From NCBI GenBank assembly GCA_003647605.1, contig QMND01000008.1, forward strand, positions 1 to 12,485: a stretch of DNA of 12,485 nt. Reading direction: 5' to 3'. Position 1 is the stretch's first letter, and each line of letters begins with the position of its first letter. The notes under the pieces are model-generated. The model searched no databases and was not told the DNA's origin. It worked only from the letters and a program-made list of their open reading frames with translations. Both the position numbers and the translations under genes were made by a program. Of the stretch, positions 1 through 5,769 are shown piece by piece. Origin of the DNA: Candidatus Shapirobacteria bacterium. Its GTDB lineage: Bacteria; Patescibacteriota; Microgenomatia; UBA12405.

Positions 1-1
1 A

Positions 2-886
2 TACAACCTTATTTTTAACTATTCCTTTTCGCTTAAGTCTCTACTCTATTTACTCCGCCTAACAATATTTGTCTCATTTTTTATCTTTCCACCTCAAACC
101 TATATTAAAAACAAAATAACCAAAAAATTCTTTTTTCTAACTATCATGGCCAATATTGGTTTTTCTTATCTCCAATACTTTTTTTGGCCAGACTCAACTA
201 TATTCAAAAGTTTACACTGGGATCCACATCTAAATCGACTTATCGGTACTTTTTTCGACCCTACTTTTACCGCTTTAATTTATCTCCTGTTTCTCATTTT
301 CTTGTTCTTTAATTCTTCGCTATCCAATAAAACTAAAACATTCCTCATCATTCCCACCTATCTAGCCATATCTCTCAGTTACAGTCGATCCACCATGTTG
401 ACCCTACTTGCAGTTTCTGCCTATACCTCCAAACAACTAAAAAAAGGTCACATTTTTATTTTCTCATTGATATTAATCTTGATTAGCCTTATTTTGCTAC
501 CCAAAACAACAGGAGAGGGAACTAATCTACAACGAACTTCCACCATTTTAGCTAAAATTCGAAACTACCAACAAGCCATCCACTTGTTTATTAAACAACC
601 AATTTTAGGTCACGGTTATAATTTTCTACCTCAAGCCAAACAACAATCAAATTACTATCAACCCCAATCTCACTCCAATTCGGCCTTTGACAGTAGTCTA
701 TTAACTATTTTAACCAGCACCGGTCTCGTCTCTTTTTCTCTCTTTCTCATAGCTATTATCAAAGAATTTAAACAAGACTCACTACTTAAAAAAAATCTCT
801 ATTTAGCTATTTTTGTTCACTCTTTATTTGCCAATTCCATGCTATATCCATGGGTAATTATCAGCCTTTTGTTTCTATCCACCTAA
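2..886 (+). CDS. O-antigen ligase-like polytopic membrane protein (Wzy/WaaL family), 5' end outside the window
   Basis: The reading frame is open from base 2 and runs through the ATG at 146 without a stop, so the true start lies upstream; 294 residues are visible. They are highly hydrophobic, with several membrane segments. Family-like marks, numbered from the ATG at 146, are the R-x-x-G-x-F-x-x-P segment (31-39), a membrane-edge SYSRSTML (78-85), and the large-loop pattern PILGHGYNF (152-160) followed by HSNSAFDSSLLTILTSTG (176-193). In this family a loop histidine takes part in glycan transfer; H176 is the best candidate. Known members polymerise O-antigen repeats or ligate glycans to a lipid carrier or protein at the outer face of the cytoplasmic membrane. 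The substrate here is unknown. The stop overlaps that of the convergent minus-strand gene (shared CTAA, 883-886). Family assignment is fairly sure; the specific role is not. Confidence 0.7.
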   Translation, partial: YNLIFNYSFSLKSLLYLLRLTIFVSFFIFPPQTYIKNKITKKFFFLTIMANIGFSYLQYFFWPDSTIFKSLHWDPHLNRLIGTFFDPTFTALIYLLFLIFLFFNSSLSNKTKTFLIIPTYLAISLSYSRSTMLTLLAVSAYTSKQLKKGHIFIFSLILILISLILLPKTTGEGTNLQRTSTILAKIRNYQQAIHLFIKQPILGHGYNFLPQAKQQSNYYQPQSHSNSAFDSSLLTILTSTGLVSFSLFLIAIIKEFKQDSLLKKNLYLAIFVHSLFANSMLYPWVIISLLFLST

Positions 887-1599
887 AAATCGTATTTAAT
901 CTTAATCTCTTTCTTAGACTCATTACCAGCCAAATCCCTAACTTTAATTTCAATTTTGTTCTCCCCTATATCTAACTGCATTCTAAACTTAAAATTACCC
1001 TCATTGTCGACCATGGCCACCCTACCGTTAACCAAAACACTGGCGTCTTTTTCTGTTTTTCCAATAATGTCAAATTCAGCATTGTCAACAGTCAAACTTT
1101 CCTCTCTAGGGTTAGTCATCTCAAACTCCGGTGCTTCTTTGTCGTAAACTACCACCAACTCTCTAGACAAAGGACTTTTTTTGTCCTCTTTAGAAATCGC
1201 TACTGCCGAAAATACATTTTCTCCCTCGTCCAATTCCAGTTTGTCAAAACCAAACTCTCCACTATCTTCTACTTCTAAACTGTCAATCTTAACTCCGTCC
1301 TTAAATAGGTCTATTTTAATCCCAGCTTCAGCTACCCCACTTAATCTAATTTCAGCGCTATTAGTAGCTTCAAAAGGTAAAAATATTCTAGGAGCCAAAG
1401 GAGGTAAAACATCTTTCTCCTGTACTTCTACATTTTTCTTAGTTTCCCCTAGAAAAATTGAAAAACGCACTAAAAAAGGCACTCCTAAAAAAACTACAAC
1501 CAAAAATAAAAACAAAGTAAACAATCCCACTAAAACCGTACTTTTCCTAACATCTCTCTCTTCCTTTTTTTCCAATCTAGGCCGTCTAAATTGTTTCAT
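883..1599 (-). CDS. Membrane-anchored protein with two Ig-like domains
   Basis: 238 residues from the ATG at 1599. A longer reading from 1626 would add nine residues, but a perfect TATAAT lies inside that extension, 7 bases before 1599, so I choose the shorter start. Residues 1-20 are basic (RRPRLEKKEERDVRK), 21-43 form one membrane helix, and the rest is predicted to lie outside. Two beta-rich repeats follow, about 67-153 and 155-238. Each has the bacterial Ig-like pattern of a proline-rich entry, alternating hydrophobic strands, a 'G-E-N' turn (126-128 and 212-214) and a final K-x-K or V-V-V strand; D-L-A-G-N-E at 222-227 is typical of such domains. It is probably a surface or periplasm-facing protein that binds other proteins or sugars. 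No catalytic motif is visible. Its gene lies back to back with the tRNA/repeat region and ends against the O-antigen-ligase-like gene. Confidence 0.75.
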   Translation of the reverse strand: MKQFRRPRLEKKEERDVRKSTVLVGLFTLFLFLVVVFLGVPFLVRFSIFLGETKKNVEVQEKDVLPPLAPRIFLPFEATNSAEIRLSGVAEAGIKIDLFKDGVKIDSLEVEDSGEFGFDKLELDEGENVFSAVAISKEDKKSPLSRELVVVYDKEAPEFEMTNPREESLTVDNAEFDIIGKTEKDASVLVNGRVAMVDNEGNFKFRMQLDIGENKIEIKVRDLAGNESKKEIKIKYDF

Positions 1600-1606
1600 C
1601 TGCTCA

Positions 1607-1615
1607 ATTATAACA
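1607..1615 (-). promoter_or_regulatory. Extended -10 promoter (TGTTATAAT) of the Ig-like gene
   Basis: On the minus strand TGT-TATAAT ends 7 bases before the ATG at 1599. This places transcription initiation at or next to the start codon and implies a leaderless mRNA. No good -35 is present at 16-18 bases, which is usual for extended -10 promoters. Confidence 0.65.
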
Positions 1616-1753
1616 CGACACACCACTTCAATCAGCTTATTTATACACTTTACTTTTTACCCTAGCTTCTCAACAAAACTTAAAATACCGTCACGTCGGC
1701 AATATAAAACACAACAACTACATCAACTAAAAAAACATCAGTCTAACTCCAAC

Positions 1754-1789
1754 GGGATTGCCACGTCGCTTCGCTCCTCGCAATGACGA
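1754..1789. repeat. REP-like palindromic repeat (GAGCGAAGCGAC type)
   Basis: Read on the minus strand, this is the widely scattered intergenic repeat built on CATTGCGAGGAGCGAAGCG followed by ACGTGGCAATC. The outer arms ATTGC (1757-1761) and GCAAT (1780-1784) pair around a GC-rich core. I recognise the sequence from its well-known spurious translations in many bacterial genomes. Copy number in this genome cannot be judged from one window. Confidence 0.7.
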
Positions 1790-1833
1790 TGTCTTTATTT
1801 TCCCAATTTCCAACCAAATTTCACACACTGTCA

Positions 1834-1866
1834 TTATGAGGATTTTTGTAAAAAAATCCGTGATAA
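1834..1866. repeat. AT-rich hairpin (GGATTTTT / AAAAATCC)
   Basis: GGATTTTT at 1840-1847 pairs perfectly with AAAAATCC at 1852-1859 across a 4-base loop. Flanking TTAT (1834-1837) and ATAA (1863-1866) extend the stem after small internal mismatches. It directly adjoins the GC-rich palindrome at 1866-1887, so the two may form one composite mobile repeat. It could also help stop transcription of the minus-strand tRNA pair. Confidence 0.6.
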
Positions 1867-1887
1867 CCTGCCTGCCGGCAGGCAGGT
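1866..1887. repeat. Perfect 22-bp GC-rich palindrome
   Basis: The left arm ACCTGCCTGCC is followed at once by its exact complement GGCAGGCAGGT; there is no spacer. The sequence stands out sharply from the AT-rich surroundings. This CCTGCC/GGCAGG palindrome recurs in intergenic regions of many candidate-phyla genomes, where it is translated as 'LPAGRQ'. It lies 32 bases beyond the tRNA-Thr 3' end and may act as a weak terminator hairpin, although no U-tract follows immediately on either strand. Confidence 0.75.
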
Positions 1888-1918
1888 CCCATCGGAAATG
1901 TAAGACACAACAAACTTG

Positions 1919-1992
1919 AGCCAAAGGAGAGAATCGAACTCTCGACCTCGGCTTTACGAAAGCCGCGCTCTAGCCGACTGAGCTACTTTGGC
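1919..1992 (-). tRNA. tRNA-Thr(CGT)
   Basis: A full cloverleaf on the minus strand. The acceptor GCCAAAG pairs with CTTTGGC, the D stem GCTC with GAGC, the anticodon stem CGGCT with AGCCG around loop TTCGTAA (anticodon CGT, reads ACG), and the T stem GAGAG with CTCTC around TTCGATT. The discriminator base is T. No CCA is encoded (CAA follows), so it must be added after transcription. It is the second gene of a tandem pair, only 4 bases after tRNA-Gly. Confidence 0.95.
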
Positions 1993-1996
1993 CAAG

Positions 1997-2067
1997 AGCG
2001 GCTAGAGAGAATCGGACTCTCGACCTATCCTTGGGAAGGATATGTTTTACCACTAAACTATAGCCGC
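1997..2067 (-). tRNA. tRNA-Gly(CCC), with C55 in the T loop
   Basis: The acceptor GCGGCTA pairs with TAGCCGC, the D stem GTTT with AAAC, the anticodon stem TATCC with GGATA around loop TTCCCAA (anticodon CCC, reads GGG), and the T stem GAGAG with CTCTC. The discriminator is T, normal for glycine tRNAs. The T loop reads TCCGATT rather than TTCGATT, so the nearly universal U55 (pseudouridine site) is C. G18-G19 in the D loop are kept. No CCA is encoded. It is followed by tRNA-Thr in the same direction. Confidence 0.93.
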
Positions 2068-2083
2068 AAATTTAGATTAGGCT

Positions 2084-2092
2084 ATTTTAACA
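2084..2092 (-). promoter_or_regulatory. Candidate extended -10 promoter (TGTTAAAAT) for tRNA-Gly/tRNA-Thr
   Basis: In the 34-base gap between the LysM gene and tRNA-Gly the minus strand reads TGT-TAAAAT, ending 16 bases before the tRNA 5' end. The element TGnTAAAAT is close to the TGnTATAAT motif in front of other genes here. No convincing -35 was found. Read-through from the LysM gene is an alternative. Confidence 0.45.
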
Positions 2093-2101
2093 AAATTCCA
2101 A

Positions 2102-2671
2102 CTATCTAACGATTTTCAAACTCATTCCTACTTCAATCAAATTAGGATTAGATATTAAATCTCGGTTTGCTTGCCATATCTTATTCCAAGCAAACATATC
2201 CCCATAAGCCCTTAAAGCTATTTTAGACAAACTATCACCTTCTTTGACCACATATTCAGTTACCTTAGCCAAATCACCTGCTTTCACACCTAAATCAGGC
2301 AATCTCAGCTTCTGACCAATTTCTAAATTAGTTGTTTTTAAATTGTTAAACTCAGAAATTTTCTGCCAAACATAAGGAGTCCCATACTTTTTCTCAGCAA
2401 TAAACCACAAACTGTCGCCCTTTTTAACTTGATACTCACCTGAACCAGACAAAACACTTTCTGCCTCTTCGCCTGTTTCAGTCTCAAGCTCCACATTCTC
2501 TGATGTATTATTTTTAGTCAAACCAGACAAATCAACTCGACCAGCTCTCTTCCTAAAAAAGTTAAACAATAAAAACAAAACCGTTAAAACAATAAATAAA
2601 CCCAAGAACATGCTTACCACATCCTCTTTTAGACCAAAAATTTTATCTGTTTCTTGTTTGCTCATAGTCAT
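2102..2671 (-). CDS. Membrane-anchored protein with two LysM domains
   Basis: Numbered from a TTG at 2680, the frame has a membrane helix at 21-42, a short polar linker rich in E and T, and two LysM domains at about 82-128 (YQVKKGDSLWFIAEKKYG) and 142-191 (YVVKEGDSLSKIALRAYG). Each has the 'V-K-x-G-D-S-L' opening and the closing 'I-x-x-G-x-x-L-x-(L/I)'. LysM modules bind N-acetylglucosamine polymers such as peptidoglycan, so the protein probably tethers membrane and wall, or positions an absent partner; no catalytic domain is present. The start is uncertain: ATG at 2671, ATG at 2665 and TTG at 2680 all leave the helix intact, and none has a Shine-Dalgarno sequence. It lies between the arsR-type gene and the tRNA pair, all on the minus strand. 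Confidence 0.8.
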   Translation of the reverse strand: MTMSKQETDKIFGLKEDVVSMFLGLFIVLTVLFLLFNFFRKRAGRVDLSGLTKNNTSENVELETETGEEAESVLSGSGEYQVKKGDSLWFIAEKKYGTPYVWQKISEFNNLKTTNLEIGQKLRLPDLGVKAGDLAKVTEYVVKEGDSLSKIALRAYGDMFAWNKIWQANRDLISNPNLIEVGMSLKIVR

Positions 2672-2706
2672 ACAAATCAATAATTACTAAATCAGGCAGT
2701 TGGCAT

Positions 2707-2735
2707 AATCTACAAAAGACTCAATCTATAGTCAA
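2707..2735 (-). promoter_or_regulatory. Candidate promoter TTGACT-17-TAGATT for the LysM gene
   Basis: Minus strand: a -35 of TTGACT (2735-2730), 17 bases, then TAGATT (2712-2707). It lies just past the arsR stop and would give a leader of roughly 30 bases for the LysM gene, which makes it an exception to the leaderless pattern nearby. The -10 matches consensus at only four of six positions. Confidence 0.4.
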
Positions 2736-2744
2736 TAGGCATTT

Positions 2745-3053
2745 TCAACTTTGTCTAATCTCAATATCACCCCATAGTTTTTTTTCTACTGAGGTACCAC
2801 TAAAACGCAACAATTCATTAGCAAAATCTGCTATAAGCTTTCTATTCAATAAGTAAACCCTATATCTACCTTGCCTAACCACCCCAACCAAACCTGTTCT
2901 TTTCAAGATTGACAAATGACTAGATAGAGTCGGTTGACTAAAATCAAAATGTTGCAACAATTCTCCCACTTTTAAATTTTTCTTAGCCAATAAACCCAAG
3001 ATCTTTCTTCTGTTTTTATCAGACAAAGCCTTAAAAATTCCATCCGTTTTCAC
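2745..3053 (-). CDS. ArsR-family winged-helix transcriptional regulator, GTG start
   Basis: 102 residues from the GTG at 3053. The frame is open upstream to 3131, but a perfect extended -10 (TGTTATAAT) ends 6 bases before this GTG, and the protein from here begins MKTDGIFKALSDKNRRKILGLL, exactly where ArsR proteins begin. Residues 27-69 form the winged helix-turn-helix (LKVGELLQHFDFSQPTLSSHLSILKRTGLV, then wing VVRQGRYRVYLL). There is no cysteine at all, so the ELCxC metal site of arsenic and cadmium sensors is missing and metal sensing is unlikely. The family works as dimeric repressors released by a signal. It is transcribed divergently from ndk with about 118 bases between the starts, so it may control itself, ndk or the LysM gene downstream. 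The ligand is unknown. Confidence 0.85.
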   Translation of the reverse strand: MKTDGIFKALSDKNRRKILGLLAKKNLKVGELLQHFDFSQPTLSSHLSILKRTGLVGVVRQGRYRVYLLNRKLIADFANELLRFSGTSVEKKLWGDIEIRQS

Positions 3054-3059
3054 AATTTT

Positions 3060-3068
3060 ATTATAACA
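3060..3068 (-). promoter_or_regulatory. Extended -10 promoter (TGTTATAAT) of the arsR-type gene
   Basis: The minus strand carries TGT-TATAAT ending 6 bases before the GTG at 3053. The 9-mer is identical to the one in front of the Ig-like gene. It implies initiation at or near the start codon. Confidence 0.65.
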
Positions 3069-3085
3069 AATCGTATCGAATATGC

Positions 3086-3101
3086 ATAGACAAACATCTA
3101 T
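3086..3101. promoter_or_regulatory. Short inverted repeat, possible operator in the arsR-ndk gap
   Basis: ATAGA (3086-3090) and TCTAT (3097-3101) form an inverted repeat with a 6-base spacer, in the -35 region of the arsR promoter and about 35 bases upstream of the ndk -35. ArsR dimers bind such sites, but five-base AT-rich arms are easily found by chance. Confidence 0.25.
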
Positions 3102-3135
3102 ATATTCAAAAACACTCTCTCGGCCATTCAAACTA

Positions 3136-3164
3136 TTGATAATTAGTCATCCAACTGACACAAT
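3136..3164 (+). promoter_or_regulatory. Promoter of ndk: TTGATA-17-CACAAT with TG extension
   Basis: A -35 of TTGATA (3136-3141), exactly 17 bases, then CACAAT (3159-3164) preceded by TGA, an extended -10. The start codon follows 7 bases after the -10, so the mRNA should begin at the ATG. Confidence 0.65.
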
Positions 3165-3171
3165 ACCAAAT

Positions 3172-3774
3172 ATGAACAAAAGTAACCAACAACAATCTCT
3201 CGTTATTATCAAACCAGATGGTGTCCAACGAAGCCTGATTGGTGAAATCGTTAAACGCTATGAAAGAGTTGGTTTAAAACTCTTAGCTATGAAAATGGTC
3301 ATCCCCACCATCCAACAAGCCAGGCAACACTATTCCAGCGACCCTCAGTGGGTCGTTAAAAAGGGACAATCAATCATCGAAAAATTTAAAGCACAAGGCA
3401 AAACAACTTCTCTAACAGATCAACAACTAGGACAAAATATATTAGATACACTAATCAAATATATAACTTCTGGACCGGTCGTAGTCATGGTTTGGCAAGG
3501 AACTAATGCTATTAAATTAATTAGAAAAATTACCGGCGGAACCGAGCCTTTAACATCAGATGTTGGTACCATAAGAGGGGACTATACTTTAGATTCCTAT
3601 CAAAACGCTGATATGGACAACCGATCTGTCCGCAACTTAGTCCACGCTTCTGGTAGCCCCGAAGAAGCTCAAACAGAAATCGCCCTTTGGTTCAAACCAG
3701 AAGAAATTTTAAAATATCGTCTCATCGCTGAACAAATTCTTTACGACATCAACCTCGACGGCATTTTGGAATAA
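3172..3774 (+). CDS. ndk: Nucleoside diphosphate kinase, long form with internal insertions
   Basis: 200 residues from ATG 3172. The frame is open back to 3082, but the promoter ends just before 3172 and the NDK fold begins here (SLVIIKPDGVQR, K14). The enzyme moves the gamma phosphate of ATP to other NDPs through a phosphohistidine and balances the cytosolic nucleotide pools that DNA polymerase uses. Active-site marks are K14, Y54 in RQHY, R135 in GTIRGDY, N155 and the catalytic H158 in NLVHAS. The usual H-x-S-D is H-A-S-G here. Bacterial NDKs are commonly about 140-150 residues. The extra length comes from an insertion at about 58-97 (PQWVVKKGQS to LDTLIKY) and a smaller one at about 141-152 before the histidine. 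Such long forms occur in candidate-phyla bacteria. The gene faces the arsR-type gene and runs into a gap with tRNA-Asp on the other strand. Confidence 0.93.
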   Translation: MNKSNQQQSLVIIKPDGVQRSLIGEIVKRYERVGLKLLAMKMVIPTIQQARQHYSSDPQWVVKKGQSIIEKFKAQGKTTSLTDQQLGQNILDTLIKYITSGPVVVMVWQGTNAIKLIRKITGGTEPLTSDVGTIRGDYTLDSYQNADMDNRSVRNLVHASGSPEEAQTEIALWFKPEEILKYRLIAEQILYDINLDGILE

Positions 3775-3838
3775 AACATCTGAACACAAAAATTACTCAA
3801 CCTAAATTTTCCCTTACTTTCGGTCAAAAATAATCCTG

Positions 3839-3912
3839 CGGGCCTTATGGGATTCGAACCCATGATCTTCCGCGTGACAGGCGGACGTGTTAAACCGCTA
3901 CACTAAAAGCCC
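3839..3912 (-). tRNA. tRNA-Asp(GTC)
   Basis: The acceptor GGGCTTT pairs with AAGGCCC (one G-T pair), the D stem GTGT with ACAC, the anticodon stem TCCGC with GCGGA around loop CTGTCAC (anticodon GTC), and the T stem ATGGG with CCCAT around TTCGAAT. The discriminator is G, as expected for Asp. No CCA is encoded (CAG follows). It stands alone between ndk and lemA on the opposite strand. Confidence 0.95.
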
Positions 3913-3930
3913 AATATTTGTATTTTTGTA

Positions 3931-3945
3931 TTGGTAATATACCAA
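3931..3945. promoter_or_regulatory. Perfect inverted repeat TTGGTA-3-TACCAA upstream of tRNA-Asp
   Basis: Six-base arms with a 3-base spacer lie 18 bases upstream of the tRNA-Asp 5' end. On the minus strand the TTGGTA arm, at 3945-3940, could also serve as a -35, with TACAAA 17 bases on. It could therefore be a promoter element, a small operator or chance. Confidence 0.25.
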
Positions 3946-4030
3946 AAATCAACCATCTTCACAACCTCAAACTTCAAATATCTTTCAGTTTCAATGTTAT
4001 ACTTAACTATTAATTTTTAATAAACCAAAT

Positions 4031-4600
4031 ATGACCATTGCCATTTTTATCCTTATAACCACTGTTGTTTACTCTTTAGCCTTTTACAACAAACTAAAAA
4101 CCATCCAAGTCCACATCAAAGCCTCAGTTCAAGAAATCGGCAACCAGCTAAAAAGACAATCTTCTTTAATTCCAAACCTTGTCAGCTCCGTCAAGGGTTT
4201 TATGAAACACGAAAAAGGAATTTTTGAAAAATTAACTAAAGCTCGCCAGTTAATCGACAGCAAAGACATCAAAAAACTAGATAAATCTCAAGATTTAATC
4301 AATCAAGCCATTAAATCAATTCAAGTCATAGTTGAAAGTAATCCCGAAATAAAATCGGACAAGTTAGTTTCCAATTTAATGAACGAACTCAGAGACACAG
4401 CTGACAAATTAATGTATTCTCGTCGCACCTTAATAGATCTTAGTGCCGACTTCAACCAAGCCATTTCTGTCATTCCTGGTATATGGCTAGCCTCAATTTT
4501 TAAATTCAAAACCCAAAAAGGTTTGTCTACTCCTACACAAGGTCAACATCTAGAGGTTTCAGCTACCGATACCAAAACCCCATCAGTCAAACTGGATTAA
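4031..4600 (+). CDS. lemA: LemA family membrane protein
   Basis: 189 residues. An N-terminal membrane helix (about 2-18) is followed directly by the LemA signature: YNKLKTIQVHIKASVQEIGNQLKRQ, then SLIPNLVSSVKGFMKHEKGIFEKLTKAR (about 45-72), then ELRDTADKLMYSRRTLIDLSADFNQAISVIPG (about 119-150). This is a long antiparallel helical bundle. The tail from about 157 is polar and rich in Thr/Ser. The biochemical role of LemA is not known, but the gene is often found beside an HtpX-type protease, as here, with only 2 bases between the genes; I infer co-transcription. The bases just before the start (ACCAAAT) are identical to those before ndk. TTTAAT/TAATAA at 4016-4023 is a weak candidate -10 with no clear -35. 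Confidence 0.88.
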   Translation: MTIAIFILITTVVYSLAFYNKLKTIQVHIKASVQEIGNQLKRQSSLIPNLVSSVKGFMKHEKGIFEKLTKARQLIDSKDIKKLDKSQDLINQAIKSIQVIVESNPEIKSDKLVSNLMNELRDTADKLMYSRRTLIDLSADFNQAISVIPGIWLASIFKFKTQKGLSTPTQGQHLEVSATDTKTPSVKLD

Positions 4601-4602
4601 AT

Positions 4603-5481
4603 ATGCTCAATATTTACCAACAAATCCAAATAAACAAAACTAAATCAAATTTAGTCATCGCTTTATTTATTATTTTTATTAGCCTGCTTGGCTACAGTCT
4701 AGTCTGTTTTTTTGATCTAGACTATATTTCCTTATTCTTTATTTTCTTCTTTTCCTTAGCATCTAGTATTAGTGCCTATTTCTACGGCGATCAACTAGTT
4801 CTTAAAATCAATCATGCCCAACCAGCTCAACGGCAAAATTATTTTGATTACTACACTTCAGTTGAAAACCTTAGCTTGGTCAGCCAAATACCTATGCCAA
4901 AAATTTATGTTATCAACAGTCCTGCTTCTAATGCTTTTGCTACCGGTCGAGACCCTAAACACGCTTCAATTTGTGTCACCAGCGGATTATTAAAACAATT
5001 AAATCGCAGTGAGTTAGAAGCTGTTTTAGCTCATGAACTATCTCATGTTAAAAACTACGACATCAGACTAATGACTATTGTTAGTATCTTGGTAGCTCTC
5101 ATTCTTAACTTAACTAGACATTTCCCTATACGCAACCAAAAACGAGACAAAGACAATGACTCATCATCTAACTTAATTACCTTACTATCCCTAATATTTA
5201 TCCTAATTTCCCCACTAATAGCTACTCTAGTAAAACTAGCCATTTCTCGTCGTCGCGAATATTTAGCCGACGCTTCCGCCGTCAAACTCACCCGACAACC
5301 TCAGGCTCTTATTGATGCCTTAACCAAAATAGCCAACAATCACAAACATTTCACCCAAGCCTCTACCGCCACCGCCTCCCTTTACATCCACAATCCTTTT
5401 AACACATCCAAATTCAATAGCCTATTTTCTACCCATCCACCCATTCAAAAACGAATTGAAGCCTTACAAAAAATGCTATAA
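4603..5481 (+). CDS. htpX: M48-family membrane zinc metalloprotease, HtpX-like
   Basis: 292 residues. Two hydrophobic segments at about 17-60 and two more at about 156-170 and 190-213 frame a cytosolic catalytic domain. The zinc motif is HELSH (H144, E145, H148) in EAVLAHELSHVKNYD, and the third ligand is E219 in SRRREYLADASA. The C-terminal FSTHPPIQKRIEAL (275-288) is the classic end of HtpX. Upstream, INSPASNAFATGRDPKHASICVTSGLL is the usual strand that holds substrate beside the active site. HtpX proteases degrade misfolded membrane proteins. The ATG follows the lemA stop by 2 bases with no ribosome binding site, so translation coupling is likely. The end of the gene carries the -10 box of the next gene. 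Confidence 0.92.
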   Translation: MLNIYQQIQINKTKSNLVIALFIIFISLLGYSLVCFFDLDYISLFFIFFFSLASSISAYFYGDQLVLKINHAQPAQRQNYFDYYTSVENLSLVSQIPMPKIYVINSPASNAFATGRDPKHASICVTSGLLKQLNRSELEAVLAHELSHVKNYDIRLMTIVSILVALILNLTRHFPIRNQKRDKDNDSSSNLITLLSLIFILISPLIATLVKLAISRRREYLADASAVKLTRQPQALIDALTKIANNHKHFTQASTATASLYIHNPFNTSKFNSLFSTHPPIQKRIEALQKML

Positions 5482-5482
5482 T
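5474..5482 (+). promoter_or_regulatory. Extended -10 promoter (TGCTATAAT) inside the end of htpX
   Basis: TGC-TATAAT overlaps the last codons and stop of htpX and ends 8 bases before the ATG at 5491. A TTGAAG at 5456-5461 is a possible -35 with a short 15-base spacer. It would give the coiled-coil gene, and perhaps dnaE, a leaderless transcript independent of lemA-htpX. Confidence 0.55.
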
Positions 5483-5490
5483 CAAAATTC

Positions 5491-5712
5491 ATGGACCAAA
5501 CAGACAAACTCAAAAGACTAGAACAAGAACTAAAAAAATACCAAACAAAACTCAAACAAATGCAAAAAGACTGGTCAGAAACCAAAGCCGGCAGTCGCTA
5601 TGGCGATGAATATCTAGAAATGCAAATCAAAGTTTACAACAACATGGTTAACCAAGTTCAACAAGAAATACGCCAAATTAAAACTCAAATATCGGATAAT
5701 AACCGCACATAA
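5491..5712 (+). CDS. Small coiled-coil protein of unknown function
   Basis: 73 residues, charged and without a membrane segment. Two helical stretches with heptad-like spacing are visible: LKRLEQELKKYQTKLKQM (about 7-24) and, after a DWSETKAGSRYGDEY linker, VYNNMVNQVQQEIRQIKTQI (about 48-67). This suggests a helical hairpin or dimer. I do not recognise a family. Its own extended -10 lies 8 bases before the start, within htpX. It ends 57 bases before dnaE and could share a transcript with either neighbour. Plausible roles are an adaptor or a structural protein, but nothing in the sequence decides this. The codon composition resembles its neighbours, which argues for a real gene. Confidence 0.65.
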   Translation: MDQTDKLKRLEQELKKYQTKLKQMQKDWSETKAGSRYGDEYLEMQIKVYNNMVNQVQQEIRQIKTQISDNNRT

Positions 5713-5717
5713 TAGTT

Positions 5718-5762
5718 TTGACAGTGTTTGGCTTATTCACACTTTAACTCTAGCCATTTAAA
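5718..5762 (+). promoter_or_regulatory. Candidate promoter region for dnaE (consensus TTGACA)
   Basis: A perfect -35 TTGACA lies at 5718-5723. The best -10 at a fair distance is TTTAAC at 5743-5748 (19-base spacer). TTTAAA at 5757-5762 ends 7 bases before the ATG, which would fit the leaderless spacing seen elsewhere, but it is too far from the TTGACA. The pairing is unresolved. Confidence 0.35.
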
Positions 5763-5769
5763 CTAAACT

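Larger units (their letters stand above)
1616..1918. other. Gene-free stretch holding palindromic repeats
   Basis: I find no gene with a plausible start, composition or family match in these 303 bases. From 1616 to about 1753 I see nothing but AT-rich sequence. From 1754 to 1887 there are three palindromic elements, listed separately. From 1888 to 1918 is the short 3' flank of tRNA-Thr. A short minus-strand reading frame across this region encodes LPAGRQ and LRGAKRRGNP, which are just the translated repeats. Confidence 0.7.

Noticed and set aside
1181..1786. Plus-strand reading frame of 201 codons
   Set aside because: Antisense of the Ig-like gene plus intergenic repeats; low-complexity Ser/Thr/Lys protein caused by strand composition.
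1727..1924. Minus-strand reading frame of 65 codons with LPAGRQ and LRGAKRRGNP
   Set aside because: It is the translation of palindromic repeats and runs into tRNA-Thr; no family match or promoter.
3082..3171. N-terminal extension of ndk by 30 residues
   Set aside because: The extension lies over the ndk promoter and has no similarity to NDK; the leaderless start at 3172 fits better.
3789..3812. AT-rich inverted repeat after ndk as a terminator
   Set aside because: Short A/T-only arms with no GC stem; expected by chance in this composition.
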